DNA from: Halomonas huangheensis
GTDB lineage: Bacteria; Pseudomonadota; Gammaproteobacteria; Pseudomonadales; Halomonadaceae
Assembly: GCF_001431725.1 (NCBI RefSeq)
Contig: NZ_CP013106.1
Span: 1,798,001-1,862,000, forward strand
DNA: 64,000 bases
Direction: 5' to 3'
Each line of letters opens with the position of its first letter. The first letter of the stretch is position 1. The notes below the pieces were generated by a model. It saw nothing but the letters and a program-made list of their open reading frames with translations. It was not told the DNA's origin and searched no databases. Both the position numbers and the translations under genes were made by a program. Below, piece by piece: positions 1 through 7,858 of this stretch.

Positions 1-1020
1 CTCGATGATATCGCCGTCTCGCTCGGTCAGGGCCGGCATGCGTAGCTCGATGATATTGATGCGGAAGAACAGGTCTTCACGAAAACGACCTTCCACCACC
101 TCTCTATCCAGCGCATGGCTGGTGGCCAGCACAAAACGTAGATCGAGTGGAATCTCGCGCTCTGCGCCGACGGGACGCACTGTGCCATCTTCCAGCACTC
201 GCAGCAGTGCGGATTGGGCGGACGAACTCAGCCCGGCGACGTCATCAAGGAATACCGTACCGCCCCGAGCGGAAGGCAACAGCCCTTCGCGAGCGCTGTT
301 GGCGCCCGGGAAGGCACCTGCGACATGACCGAACAGTTCACTTTCCATCATATCGGCAGGAATGGCCGAGCAGTTGATCGGCACAAAGGGGTAAGCCGCT
401 CGCTGGGAGGTGGTGTGCAGGTGTCGAGCAGCGACTTCCTTGCCGGTTCCCGAGGCCCCTGTGATCAGGACTGGTGTGGTGACATCACGAATACGTGCCA
501 GCAGGTCGCGGGTGGCCGTGATGGCGGATGATGAACCGACCAGTTCGCGTCGTTGCTGACCGAGGTCCTTGCTGTCCAGTTCGCGCAGCAGCAGCATGTT
601 CTCGCGTCGCAACTGAGCCATCTGGAGACAGCGGCCAACTGCATTCAGGAGTTGATTGGAGCGAAAGGGCTTGAGAATGAAGTCAGCAGCCCCTGCGCGC
701 ATGGCCTCGATCGCGGTTTCCAGGTCGGCATAGGCGGTGATCATGATGGTGTCGGTAAACCCGCCACGCCCGCGTTGTTCTGCCAACCACTCGATCCCGC
801 GTTGTCCCGGCATCATGTTGTCGAGGATCATCACATCGAAATGACGATGATTGAGTTGCGCCTCGGCCTGCACCGCGTCTTCAGCCTCGGCGACAACCAG
901 GCAGTGTGGGGCGAGCATCTTGACCAGGAAATTGCGCATTCCCGGCTCGTCATCGACGATCAGAACACTGGCGTGCTGCAGGCGCTGGGTCAGCTGCTTA
1001 TCACCGACATTCATATCCAT
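1..1020 (-). CDS. Sigma54-type (NtrC family) response regulator, C-terminus outside window
   Basis: The reverse strand is open from ATG at 1020 to the window edge (340 codons seen). A receiver domain spans about residues 18-130, with acidic residues at 23-24, phospho-acceptor Asp67 in ILDNMMPG and Lys117. An AAA+ domain follows with Walker A GASGTGKE (188-195) and Walker B-like VFLDD (256-260). The sigma54-contact loop reads GAFPGA (235-240), not GAFTGA, and the usual Walker B Glu is Asp260. The sensor I region reads ATS where ATN is usual. A partner kinase and the C-terminal DNA-binding domain would lie outside the window. The start could also be the ATG at 1014. It follows the RidA gene on the same strand by about 80 bases. 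The family is clear; normal sigma54 activation is doubtful. Confidence 0.85.
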   Translation of the reverse strand, partial: MDMNVGDKQLTQRLQHASVLIVDDEPGMRNFLVKMLAPHCLVVAEAEDAVQAEAQLNHRHFDVMILDNMMPGQRGIEWLAEQRGRGGFTDTIMITAYADLETAIEAMRAGAADFILKPFRSNQLLNAVGRCLQMAQLRRENMLLLRELDSKDLGQQRRELVGSSSAITATRDLLARIRDVTTPVLITGASGTGKEVAARHLHTTSQRAAYPFVPINCSAIPADMMESELFGHVAGAFPGANSAREGLLPSARGGTVFLDDVAGLSSSAQSALLRVLEDGTVRPVGAEREIPLDLRFVLATSHALDREVVEGRFREDLFFRINIIELRMPALTERDGDIIE

Positions 1021-1099
1021 TTCCGTGCCATCTTGTTGTTTTCCGGCTCCAGCATATCGGAAAGCGCTGCCAATTCGGCGCGGGTGCTTCACACTTCGA

Positions 1100-1492
1100 T
1101 CAACGCTGCTGAGGACGTCGTGCCATCAGGGTAACCTCGACACTGGCGCCTCCCGCCAGTTGGGGAGAGACGGTACAGGTTCGAGTGGGGTAGAACGGTG
1201 CAGAAAACCATCGCGCATATACCGCATCGAAGTCCGCTTGCAGTGCGAGGTCCGTCAGGTGCACATCGACACGCACGCTATCGTCGAGTGTGCACTCAGC
1301 ATGGGCCAGCAGCCGTGACAGATATTCCATTATCTGGTGAGTCTCTGCCCTGATATCGCCGAGTAGCGCCGCTCCATCCGGCAGGTCGGCGGCGGTCAGG
1401 CCGGACAGATAGATGTAGTGATCGTCCATGACCAGATGGCTACCGGGAAAGCTCGGTATGCCCAGAGTCGGCTCATTGTAGTGTCGCAGCAT
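1100..1492 (-). CDS. RidA/YjgF family protein
   Basis: A 130-residue protein, the usual length for the Rid family, whose members hydrolyse reactive enamine/imine intermediates or have related roles. It keeps the family pattern: an early YIYLSG strand, a helix around QIMEYLSRLLA, VRVDVHLTDLA, and the C-terminal VSPQLAGGASVEVTLMA segment. The ATG at 1492 has a strong AGGAGG ribosome site eight bases upstream. It lies between the antiporter gene (15 bases upstream) and the response regulator, all leftward, so co-transcription is plausible. The exact Rid subfamily and substrate cannot be read from the sequence. Confidence 0.85.
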   Translation of the reverse strand: MLRHYNEPTLGIPSFPGSHLVMDDHYIYLSGLTAADLPDGAALLGDIRAETHQIMEYLSRLLAHAECTLDDSVRVDVHLTDLALQADFDAVYARWFSAPFYPTRTCTVSPQLAGGASVEVTLMARRPQQR

Positions 1493-1507
1493 GTTGCCTC
1501 CTGCGGG

Positions 1508-3385
1508 TTAGCCATCCGGCTGAGGTGAACCCTGCTCGTCATCGCTCGCGGAGGGCCTTGTGTCGGCTTGGCGTGCCTCGTATCGGCGAGCCTTGTCGGC
1601 ACTGGTGTCATCCGGAACCAGCGCCAGCAGCGTCTCGTCGCTGTCGGCCTCGAAACGAGTATCGCGCGTCATCACGCGTACGTTGCCGCCTTCAGAATAG
1701 GCGGAGATGACTCGGGCCTCCGGGTTATCGCGACGATAATCCTCGAAGGTATAGCTTTTGCTCAGGCGAGTCAGGCGTAGACACCAACCCGCGTTGATAC
1801 GCTCGATGGCAGTGTCGTAGTCGAGACCATTACCGAAATAATAGCCACCGAGAGTCTCCGGTGCCTTGTGAGCGCTGTCGCCGATATCGCCTCGGGACGG
1901 AGCGAACTGGAAGACGCGATGGCGGCCAAACTCAGGGCCATAGTTGACGCACACCAGCGCGTTGTAATCGTCGTTGTCGGTCAATGCCACCACCGAGTCG
2001 AACTGGTTCATCTCGATATCCAGCTCGGCTTCCTCGGAGAGAATTTCACCGAAGTAGCAGGGGATATCATGGCCACGCACCGAACGGATTCGCTTCCAGT
2101 TGCGATCGGCAATCATCACCGGCCGGCCCGTGGATTGAATGGCCTCTGCCAGTTTGCGACTGAAGGGATTGGCACCGACGATCAGTAGTCCCTTGACCGC
2201 GGTCGATTTGAGATTGAAATGGCGCGACAGCGGCTCGAGGGAGAAGCCGTGCAGCACCACGGTAACGGCCACAATCGCGAACGCCAGTGGCGGGAGTATC
2301 GCGGCATCTTCTACGCCCAGGTCCACCAGGCGTCCACCGAACAGCCCAGCGATGGCAACCGCCACCACACCACGTGGACCAATCCAGCCGACGATCAGCT
2401 TCTCGGATAGCGGCAGCCCGGTACCGATCAGTGACAGGAACACGGCCAGCGGACGCACCACGAACAGCACCATCAGGACGAACAACACCTCACGCCAGCC
2501 CAGCGATGCCAGGGTGGCGAAGTCGACATCTGCCGCCAGCAGAATGAACACCGCGGATACCAGCAGTACCGTGATGTTTTCCTTGAAGCGGCGGATCTCG
2601 TCCAGCGATGCGACGGAAGAATTGCCCAGCACCATGCCCATCACGGTGACTGCCAGCAGGCCACTTTCGTGGAGCAGGGCGTTGGGAATGGTGTAGATGA
2701 CCAGTACGGAGACGATCATCACCGGAACCTTGAGGTATTCGGGGATATGGCCCTTACGCAGCGCGAGAATCAACAACCAGGCGCCGAGATAGCCGATGGC
2801 GGTGGCAATGGCAATGCCGAGCAGCATGTGGCCGAGGGTGATGGATAGCGAGTGGGAGGAATAGGAGACAATCGCCAGCTCGAACGCGAGTACCGCAGCA
2901 AGCGCGCCGACCGGGTCGTTGACGATGGCTTCCCAGCGCAGGATTTCTGCCGGCCTACGCTTGAGACTGGCCTGGCGTAGCAACGGCATGATTACCGTGG
3001 GGCCAGTGACGATCAGAATGCCGCCCAAAACTGATGCTGAGGCCCAGCTCAGCCCGCCGATATAGTGACCGGAGAGGGTGGCCAGTACCCACACAAGAGG
3101 GCCGCCGATGATCACCAGGCGCTTCACGGCAGCCTCTGCATCGGCCAGACGGGCCAGATGCAGGGTCAAGCCCCCTTCGAACAGAATCATCGCCACCGCG
3201 GCGGCGATCAACGGTTCGAGTAGATTGCCGAACACCGCGTGCGGTTGCAGAACACCGGTGGTCGGCCCGATCAGCAGGCCGACGACCAGCATGACCACGA
3301 TTGCAGGGATCTTCCAGCGCCATGCCAGCCATTGAGCGCCGATGCCGCAAGCGCCTATCAGACAGAAGATAAAAAGCGTGGTCAT
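1508..3385 (-). CDS. CPA1-type Na+/H+ antiporter with TrkA-N domain
   Basis: A 625-residue inner-membrane protein. About twelve hydrophobic helices fill residues 1-400, with the ion-binding Asn-Asp motif of the CPA superfamily in VNDPVGA (around residue 156). A soluble regulatory Rossmann domain of the TrkA-N/RCK type begins near residue 405 with the glycine-rich strand GLLIVGANPFSRKLAE. The likely role is sodium or potassium extrusion in exchange for protons, which suits a halophile. A GGGAGG ribosome site lies about 11 bases before ATG 3385. The exact cation preference is not visible. This gene is the last core gene before the integron-like island. Confidence 0.9.
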   Translation of the reverse strand: MTTLFIFCLIGACGIGAQWLAWRWKIPAIVVMLVVGLLIGPTTGVLQPHAVFGNLLEPLIAAAVAMILFEGGLTLHLARLADAEAAVKRLVIIGGPLVWVLATLSGHYIGGLSWASASVLGGILIVTGPTVIMPLLRQASLKRRPAEILRWEAIVNDPVGALAAVLAFELAIVSYSSHSLSITLGHMLLGIAIATAIGYLGAWLLILALRKGHIPEYLKVPVMIVSVLVIYTIPNALLHESGLLAVTVMGMVLGNSSVASLDEIRRFKENITVLLVSAVFILLAADVDFATLASLGWREVLFVLMVLFVVRPLAVFLSLIGTGLPLSEKLIVGWIGPRGVVAVAIAGLFGGRLVDLGVEDAAILPPLAFAIVAVTVVLHGFSLEPLSRHFNLKSTAVKGLLIVGANPFSRKLAEAIQSTGRPVMIADRNWKRIRSVRGHDIPCYFGEILSEEAELDIEMNQFDSVVALTDNDDYNALVCVNYGPEFGRHRVFQFAPSRGDIGDSAHKAPETLGGYYFGNGLDYDTAIERINAGWCLRLTRLSKSYTFEDYRRDNPEARVISAYSEGGNVRVMTRDTRFEADSDETLLALVPDDTSADKARRYEARQADTRPSASDDEQGSPQPDG

Positions 3386-3672
3386 TGGTGGGCTTGCCTC
3401 CCTGGCGGTCGGAAATACGTGCTGGATACGTTACGCCAGAGAATAGGGCATGACCGATGTAGGGTCGACTCAGAGCAGGGCTCTACACCGGTTGAACAGG
3501 TGATAGGCAAGTGGTTGGCAAGTGAGGTGACGAGCAGTGTGTGTATCCATCTCGAGCACTGAGCGTGTGCTACATCTTCATGACTGCCACTACCATCGTC
3601 GTTTTGCCCTTGCCAACGTGGTTGAGTAAGCTCGAATTCAAGGCGACCGAGAGCGCCGTAATAACGACATAA
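3386..3672. other. Intergenic gap between antiporter gene and integron remnant
   Basis: About 290 bases with no convincing ORF, attC or terminator. It contains the antiporter promoter region on the minus strand and the left junction of the integron-like island. Composition is mixed and no recognisable family is seen. Confidence 0.5.
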
Positions 3673-4012
3673 TCAAGATACGCCGGGAACTGCCGCAGGG
3701 TAATCGAAACCTGCAGGGTGGGAGGCGGTAGCGTGCCTCAAGCCCCGACCGACTCTACGAATACCTGCCAACTCGCTGCGCAACACGTGCGTATAGAGCT
3801 GGGGTGTCTTGACTCTCTTGTGGCTCAGCAATTCCCGTGCCTTACGGTTATCCGTACCCTGGCTCAGCAACTGCATCGCGAAGCTATGCCGTAGTGTATG
3901 GCAGGAGCCGGGACGAGGCAGTGTGGCTGCCTTCATTGCCTGCTTGACCGTTCGTTGTACGGACGAAGTGCGAATATGATGAAGCACCGACTGTAGCGCT
4001 TCACCCGCATGA
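3673..4012 (-). pseudogene. intI: Integron integrase remnant a (C-terminal part, internal deletion)
   Basis: The readable part is the C-terminal third of an integron-type tyrosine recombinase: VLHHIRTSSVQ, then CHTLRHSFA carrying the catalytic His and Arg, LLSHKRVKT, and the nucleophile Tyr in LYTHV. This matches IntI style closely (HPSSVQ...CHTLRHSFATHLL...YTHV). The stretch at about 3991-4012 repeats the N-terminal codons of the other two intI remnants (MRVKRYS in another frame). The gene therefore seems to have lost its middle, including the IntI-specific insert and the first catalytic Arg. An attI-like site follows on the 5' side, in the arrangement normal for integrons. It cannot encode an active integrase. 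Confidence 0.8.
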
Positions 4013-4118
4013 TCGCCTTGTCCCTAGCCATCTGCTTCGGCGATCTGCTGTGCATGTCCATACTCATATTCGTTGATCTTTGTACGTATATAAAGCTTTA
4101 ATGGATTGAGAAAAACTC

Positions 4119-4166
4119 GCGTGCTCGTTCAGGTTAACAAAAAACCTTGCTATCTAATACTTGTTA
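4119..4166 (+). other. attI: attI-like site a
   Basis: This stretch aligns with two other sites (7507-7556 and 9113-9165). Shared blocks are GCGTGCTCGTTCA, a gap, then CTATCTAATACTTGTTA. The three copies diverge directly after the TTG^TTA core (G at 4163), which is what an attI recombination point followed by different cassettes should look like. It lies between an intI remnant and the ParA gene. Confidence 0.7.
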
Positions 4167-4206
4167 GCAATTTAAGTATTTCTAACCAAATGTGAGGTAA
4201 AGTATA

Positions 4207-5241
4207 TTGATCTCCATAGCAATGTTTAACAATAAAGGTGGAGTTGGTAAAACGACACTAACTTGCAACCTTGCTGCATTTTCCGCGTCGGTAAAAAGGC
4301 AGAGGGTTCTAGTTGTGGATTGCGACCCCCAATGTAATGCCAGTCAATTGATTATGGGGGAAGAGTTTGCAACGGACTTCTATTGGAACTCAGATCATAA
4401 AACGTCAATTACAACGATTAGAGATATTCTGAGGCCAATAGAAGATGGGGACTCTGAAATATCAAAGGAAATAAATCCTATACTCAGTTCAAAAAACAGA
4501 TTCGAAGTGGATCTTTTGCCAGGGCACCCTGGATTCTCTATTGTCGAAGATAGATTGGGCGCTGCATGGCATGATCTTTTAGGAGGCGATATTGGAGGGA
4601 TTCGGAAGAACAATTGGAATACCGAATTCTGCGCAAATGTTGAAGAATATTATGACATAGTGTTCTTCGATTTAGGGCCCAGCTTGGGGTCTATAAATCG
4701 CAGTGTTTTAATTGGTTGCGATTATTTTATTACGCCAATGGGTGCTGATATTTTCAGTATTCTAGGCGTTAGAAATATTGCAAGCTGGGTAGAGCATTGG
4801 GCTGATCTTTATGAAAATAGCATAGGATTGTCGCAACAAAGAAACCCGGGGCGACTAGATAATTACAATATTAAAGAAAGGCCAAGTGTCCTGAATGGGT
4901 ACCTCGGTTACACCATGCAGCAGTATATTACCAAATCGAAACAAGGTGTCCGAAGGCCTACTAAAGCCTACGAGCAAATTATTAATTCAGTCCCAAGTAT
5001 TATTGAAGAATCTATGGGGCCTTTCTTTGGTGAAAATACATCCACGGAATCAGCGAAGCTGGGTGATATTCCACACCTTTACAGTTTGATTCCGCTAGCA
5101 CAGTCAGTTGCAACGCCGATTCTCGATTTGAAGTCTAGCGATGGTCTAGTCGGTGCACAATACAAGCAAAGGGAGGATTATGAAGAAATAATTAAAAAGA
5201 TTGCGAAAAATCTTTATGCAAATCTTGGAGAGTCTGCATAA
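4207..5241 (+). CDS. ParA-family (deviant Walker A) ATPase, first gene of a ParA-SIR2 cassette
   Basis: A 344-residue protein with the ParA/MinD signature NNKGGVGKTT (residues 8-17), the strand VLVVDCDPQCNASQ, and a Walker B-like YDIVFFDLGPSLG near residue 155. Such ATPases dimerise on ATP and position DNA or protein cargo. The start is TTG at 4207, with GAGG about 12 bases upstream; no better start exists. No ParB gene or parS-like repeat is visible, so plasmid partition is unlikely. It is AT-rich and atypical for the host. The stop overlaps the start of the SIR2 gene (TAATG), implying translational coupling and a shared function. It sits directly after attI a as the first cassette. A defence role for the pair is inference. 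Confidence 0.85.
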   Translation: MISIAMFNNKGGVGKTTLTCNLAAFSASVKRQRVLVVDCDPQCNASQLIMGEEFATDFYWNSDHKTSITTIRDILRPIEDGDSEISKEINPILSSKNRFEVDLLPGHPGFSIVEDRLGAAWHDLLGGDIGGIRKNNWNTEFCANVEEYYDIVFFDLGPSLGSINRSVLIGCDYFITPMGADIFSILGVRNIASWVEHWADLYENSIGLSQQRNPGRLDNYNIKERPSVLNGYLGYTMQQYITKSKQGVRRPTKAYEQIINSVPSIIEESMGPFFGENTSTESAKLGDIPHLYSLIPLAQSVATPILDLKSSDGLVGAQYKQREDYEEIIKKIAKNLYANLGESA

Positions 5242-6098
5242 TGGATTGGCCAATTTCTCTTGTCGAAGAACTGGCGGCACGACGCTGTATTGTTTTTTTG
5301 GGTGCAGGGGCTTCTGCTGGATGTTTGTCCGCAATGGATGGAAATAGCCCACCGACATGGCCAAGATTTCTTGAAAATCTAAAAGATAGAATACCCGCTC
5401 CTGATAGAACAGAAACTATCGATTCTCTGATACAGAGAGAAAAATATTTGGATGCGGCTGAAGTGATTCTTAACAAGCTGCCGGCTGCGGATTTTACTCG
5501 CGCTATTAGGGAACTGTTTGTTCAACCTAGATATGAAAAGTCTAGTATCCATGAGTCTACGTTGGAAATTGATCCAAAGGTTGTAGTCACTACCAACTAT
5601 GATGATATTTACGATGCATACTGCAGGACAGGCATTGCTCAAGATGGATACAATGTTTGTAAGTACTACGAGCAACACCTAGCTACAGACCTGAGGTCTC
5701 CTGTAAGGGTAATCGTTAAGGCACATGGATGCGTAAATGATATTTCAAAGATTGTTCTTAGTAGATCGCAATATTTTAGGGCTAAGCAAGAAAATCATGA
5801 GTTCTATGCAATCCTTAACTCCCTTTTTATGACCAATACATTGCTGTTTCTCGGCTACAGTATGTCGGACCCGGATATTCAGCTTATATTAGAAAATTCA
5901 AATATATTTTCAAAGAGTACTCATCCTCATTATGCGTTGGTTGGTGATGATATTATTCCAGATATAGAGGAGTCGATGCGAAAGGCATATAACATTGAGT
6001 TTTTGAAATATCGTGCTGGTCAATACGATGAGGCAAACAGGTGTGTACAAGACTTGGCTGAACAAGTTGAAGCAATGCGAGCGTCTCGTCTGACATGA
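5241..6098 (+). CDS. SIR2-domain protein (putative NAD+-consuming effector)
   Basis: A 285-residue protein of the SIR2 type found in bacterial defence loci. Visible are the NAD-binding FLGAGAS (19-25), TTNYDD with the catalytic-site Asn119, KAHGC with the catalytic His162, and LFLGYSMSDPD near 205-215. There is no zinc-binding Cys quartet typical of deacetylase sirtuins, which favours an NADase or ADP-ribosyl-type activity. It is almost only the SIR2 domain, so sensing would have to come from a partner, and the overlapping ParA gene is the candidate. Known systems pair SIR2 with Argonaute, HerA or STAND proteins; a ParA partner is unusual. attC sites follow it. Confidence 0.85.
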   Translation: MDWPISLVEELAARRCIVFLGAGASAGCLSAMDGNSPPTWPRFLENLKDRIPAPDRTETIDSLIQREKYLDAAEVILNKLPAADFTRAIRELFVQPRYEKSSIHESTLEIDPKVVVTTNYDDIYDAYCRTGIAQDGYNVCKYYEQHLATDLRSPVRVIVKAHGCVNDISKIVLSRSQYFRAKQENHEFYAILNSLFMTNTLLFLGYSMSDPDIQLILENSNIFSKSTHPHYALVGDDIIPDIEESMRKAYNIEFLKYRAGQYDEANRCVQDLAEQVEAMRASRLT

Positions 6099-6100
6099 AA

Positions 6101-6172
6101 ACCAACAAATTGCTGCACTCGGGAAGTTTTTCGCTACGCACCCAGTTTTCTGGTGGCCAAGGCGTTACACGT
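6101..6172 (+). other. attC: Probable attC site a (end of ParA-SIR2 cassette)
   Basis: R''-like ACCAAC at 6102-6107 and an R'-like GGCGTTACAC with crossover after G6165. The arms TTGCTGCACTCGG and CTGGTGGCCAAGG pair only partly, so this is weaker than the other sites. Confidence 0.5.
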
Positions 6173-6184
6173 ATAGTAGCAACG

Positions 6185-6254
6185 TGTAACAAACGCATGT
6201 TGTCGGACTGGTTCTCAGCTTCGCTCCAAACCAGCCGTAAATGCGGGCGTTAGA
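6185..6254 (+). other. attC: attC site b, closing an ORF-less cassette
   Basis: GTGTAACAAACGCATG pairs imperfectly with AATGCGGGCGTTAGAG. The inner arms CTGGTT and AACCAG also pair around a TCAGCTTCGC loop. The crossover after G6249 gives a cassette of only about 85 bp from attC a, with no room for a gene. Confidence 0.75.
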
Positions 6255-6261
6255 GGGCACT

Positions 6262-6585
6262 ATGGATCTCACCCCGATCATGAACAGTACAAAGTGGAAT
6301 GAGCTTCGTCTTGCGATGTATAACCTAGGCGATTTTTCACCGCGCTTTCGTACGCGCTGCATTGAAAATGGCTATCTAGCTCCTTGGGATGGAGAATGGT
6401 TTTGTCACTTTCGTGAATGCGGGTATGAAATAATCGAGTGGGTAGAGATAGAGACCACATCGCTAGAGCAAGATCGAGCTGTTTTAGCGGAGCTTTCAGC
6501 GATACATGTTCCAGGGGAAAAGATACAAAACGGGTACAAGATTTATGGGTATGCGCGCGTTGGTCAATTTATCGATTACATCTAG
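6262..6585 (+). CDS. Small cassette protein, DUF6678-like
   Basis: About 107 residues from the ATG at 6262, chosen because GAGGG lies five bases upstream; an ATG at 6241 falls inside attC b and is unlikely. The sequence starts MDLTPIMNSTKWNELRLAMY and is rich in Trp and acidic residues (WDGEWFCHF, IEWVEIET), ending in VPGEKIQNGYKIYGYAR. This pattern recalls the DUF6678 family often carried by integrons, recognised from memory and with no known activity. There is no signal peptide or membrane segment. It is flanked by attC b and attC c, so it is a single-gene cassette. Confidence 0.7.
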   Translation: MDLTPIMNSTKWNELRLAMYNLGDFSPRFRTRCIENGYLAPWDGEWFCHFRECGYEIIEWVEIETTSLEQDRAVLAELSAIHVPGEKIQNGYKIYGYARVGQFIDYI

Positions 6586-6587
6586 GT

Positions 6588-6672
6588 CTCTAACAAGGCC
6601 ATCAAAATCGTTCCGACCTTCGGCCTCCACCGGACGCCCCTGTCGGGCCGCCGTTTATGGCTGGCGTTATAA
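6588..6672 (+). other. attC: attC site c
   Basis: TCTAACAAGGCCAT pairs with ATGGCTGGCGTTATAA. Inner arms CCGACCTTCGGCC and CCTGTCGGGCCG form the lower stem. Crossover falls after G6666. The layout is typical. Confidence 0.85.
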
Positions 6673-6681
6673 GGAACCATC

Positions 6682-7233
6682 TTGCTCATGATGAAAACGG
6701 AAAGATTAGTACTTCGACAATGGAATGGTGACGACCTCCAAGATTTTTCAAAGATGTGTGGGGATCGAGAAGTTATGGAGTTTTTTCCGAAGCTATTAAC
6801 GCAAGATGAAAGCCGCCGCATGGGTGAAAAGATCAAATCCCTGATTGCTGAACGAGGCTGGGGGCTCTGGGCTGTAGAGGCTCCTAGTCAAAGAAAATTT
6901 ATGGGATTTGTCGGGTTGAACATACCCACAGATTGTATGCCATTCTCACCATGTGTCGAAGTTGGCTGGCGCTTGGCGAGACGATATTGGGGTATGGGTT
7001 ACGCGACAGAAGCTGCCGCCGAGTCACTGCGGTATGCTTTTAATCATCTGGGTTTAGACGAGGTGGTCTCTTTTACGACTGTGAGCAACATTCGCTCTCA
7101 GGCCGTCATGAAGAAACTCGGAATGACCTATGCCAGCAATTTTATGCATCCAGAACTAGATCCTTCTAACCCGCTTTGTGAGCATGTTTTGTACAAGATA
7201 AACAGAAGTCAGTGGGAGAATCATGCCTTATAA
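6682..7233 (+). CDS. GNAT family N-acetyltransferase (RimJ/RimL type)
   Basis: A protein of about 183 residues that transfers acetyl from acetyl-CoA to an amine. It opens with TERLVLRQWNGDDL as in RimJ/RimL relatives. It contains the beta-4 strand VEVGWRLARRYWGMGYATEA, where R/Q-x-x-G-x-G/A binds CoA, then SNIRSQAVMKKLGM. AAGGAA at 6671-6676 is five to six bases from TTG 6682, while ATG 6688 or 6691 are alternatives. It is a single-gene cassette between attC c and a truncated attC. The substrate is unknown; resistance, toxin-like or metabolic roles are all possible. Confidence 0.85.
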   Translation: MLMMKTERLVLRQWNGDDLQDFSKMCGDREVMEFFPKLLTQDESRRMGEKIKSLIAERGWGLWAVEAPSQRKFMGFVGLNIPTDCMPFSPCVEVGWRLARRYWGMGYATEAAAESLRYAFNHLGLDEVVSFTTVSNIRSQAVMKKLGMTYASNFMHPELDPSNPLCEHVLYKINRSQWENHAL

Positions 7234-7290
7234 CCAGGCTAGGCACAGCGACGGATTTTTCGTTGCGGCTTCGCCTCCACTACAAAGCCG
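7227..7290 (+). other. attC: Truncated attC site d
   Basis: It begins as a normal attC after the GNAT gene (CTTATAACCAGGCTAGGC, then the inner arm GTTGCGGCTTCGCC...AAAGCCGC). The right arm and R' core GCGTTA are missing. The sequence runs directly into the intI remnant b at about 7291. Confidence 0.65.
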
Positions 7291-7413
7291 CGTGCTGGCG
7301 GGATGGCGCACCCCGTGGAACCGTATGAAGAAGCGAATCCAGTAGCAGTAAGTCTTATCGGTGCAGGGACTGTAGCGCTTTACCCGCATGCCTTGAGCAA
7401 AACGTGTAAGCAC
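7291..7413 (-). pseudogene. intI: Integron integrase remnant b (N-terminal 41 codons)
   Basis: Reverse-strand codons give MLTRFAQGMRVKRYS, TDKTYCYWIRFFIRFHG and VRHPAST. This is the conserved start of IntI proteins (RxxxYSxRTEKxYxxWIRxFIxFHxxRHP). After HPAST the reading frame passes into attC d sequence, so about 280 codons of integrase are missing. The same sequence recurs, with changes, in remnant c. An attI-like site lies on its 5' side. Confidence 0.85.
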
Positions 7414-7506
7414 GCGAATTTTTGATAGACGGTAGGGGTGATTATATTTCCTTTAAATATCATATAGTCATACATGATGCAAGGAAGTGGATAAGTTTGT
7501 TAAACG

Positions 7507-7556
7507 CGCGTGCTCGTTCAAGCTGGTAAACGAGTTCGCTATCTAATACCTGGTAT
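7507..7556 (+). other. attI: attI-like site b
   Basis: GCGCGTGCTCGTTCA and CTATCTAATACCTGGTA match attI a closely. The sequence diverges from the other copies right after the core, where the 7574 cassette begins. Confidence 0.7.
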
Positions 7557-7573
7557 GTTTAGAGGAGAGTTCT

Positions 7574-7855
7574 GTGTCGGTTGGAATAAAAGTTGAAGGC
7601 GGTAAGGAAATTAAAATAATAGATTGCGGCTTTTCTGGCCTTGAAACTGGCATTGATGTTTCTGACAGCGTTGATGTTGATATCGCTGGTGCAAGATTTT
7701 TTAATGTTAATACAGGTGTAAAGGCGAGAAGAGTCAGAGGGTTAAAAGCCTCCAATTGCACCGATGACGATAGTTATATGAGCACATCTTTCCGTCTGTC
7801 TACTGCTGCACAAATAGTCAGATGGTATACTGAATACTTGAGAGGAAGAGGGTAG
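7574..7855 (+). CDS. Small unknown cassette protein with beta-helix-like repeats
   Basis: A 93-residue protein starting at GTG 7574, with GAGGAGA five bases upstream. No family is recognised. Residues 3-60 alternate short hydrophobic strands and turns (VEGGKEIKIIDCGFSG, then VSDSVDVDIAGARFF), a spacing that recalls single-stranded right-handed beta-helix repeats. There is no signal peptide. It is the first gene after attI b and is followed, three bases later, by another small ORF with a similar opening, so the two probably share one cassette. Confidence 0.6.
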   Translation: MSVGIKVEGGKEIKIIDCGFSGLETGIDVSDSVDVDIAGARFFNVNTGVKARRVRGLKASNCTDDDSYMSTSFRLSTAAQIVRWYTEYLRGRG

Positions 7856-7858
7856 CGT

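Noticed and set aside
3673..3987. The integrase fragment as a phage or XerC-type integrase
   Set aside because: HTLRHSFA and YTHV are shared by all, but HIRTSSVQ, the adjacent attI-like site and the attC-flanked cassettes, and the N-terminal remnants elsewhere, point to IntI.
4207..5241. ParA as a plasmid partition or replication module
   Set aside because: No ParB, parS-like repeats or replication gene are adjacent, and the partner is a SIR2 protein in a cassette.
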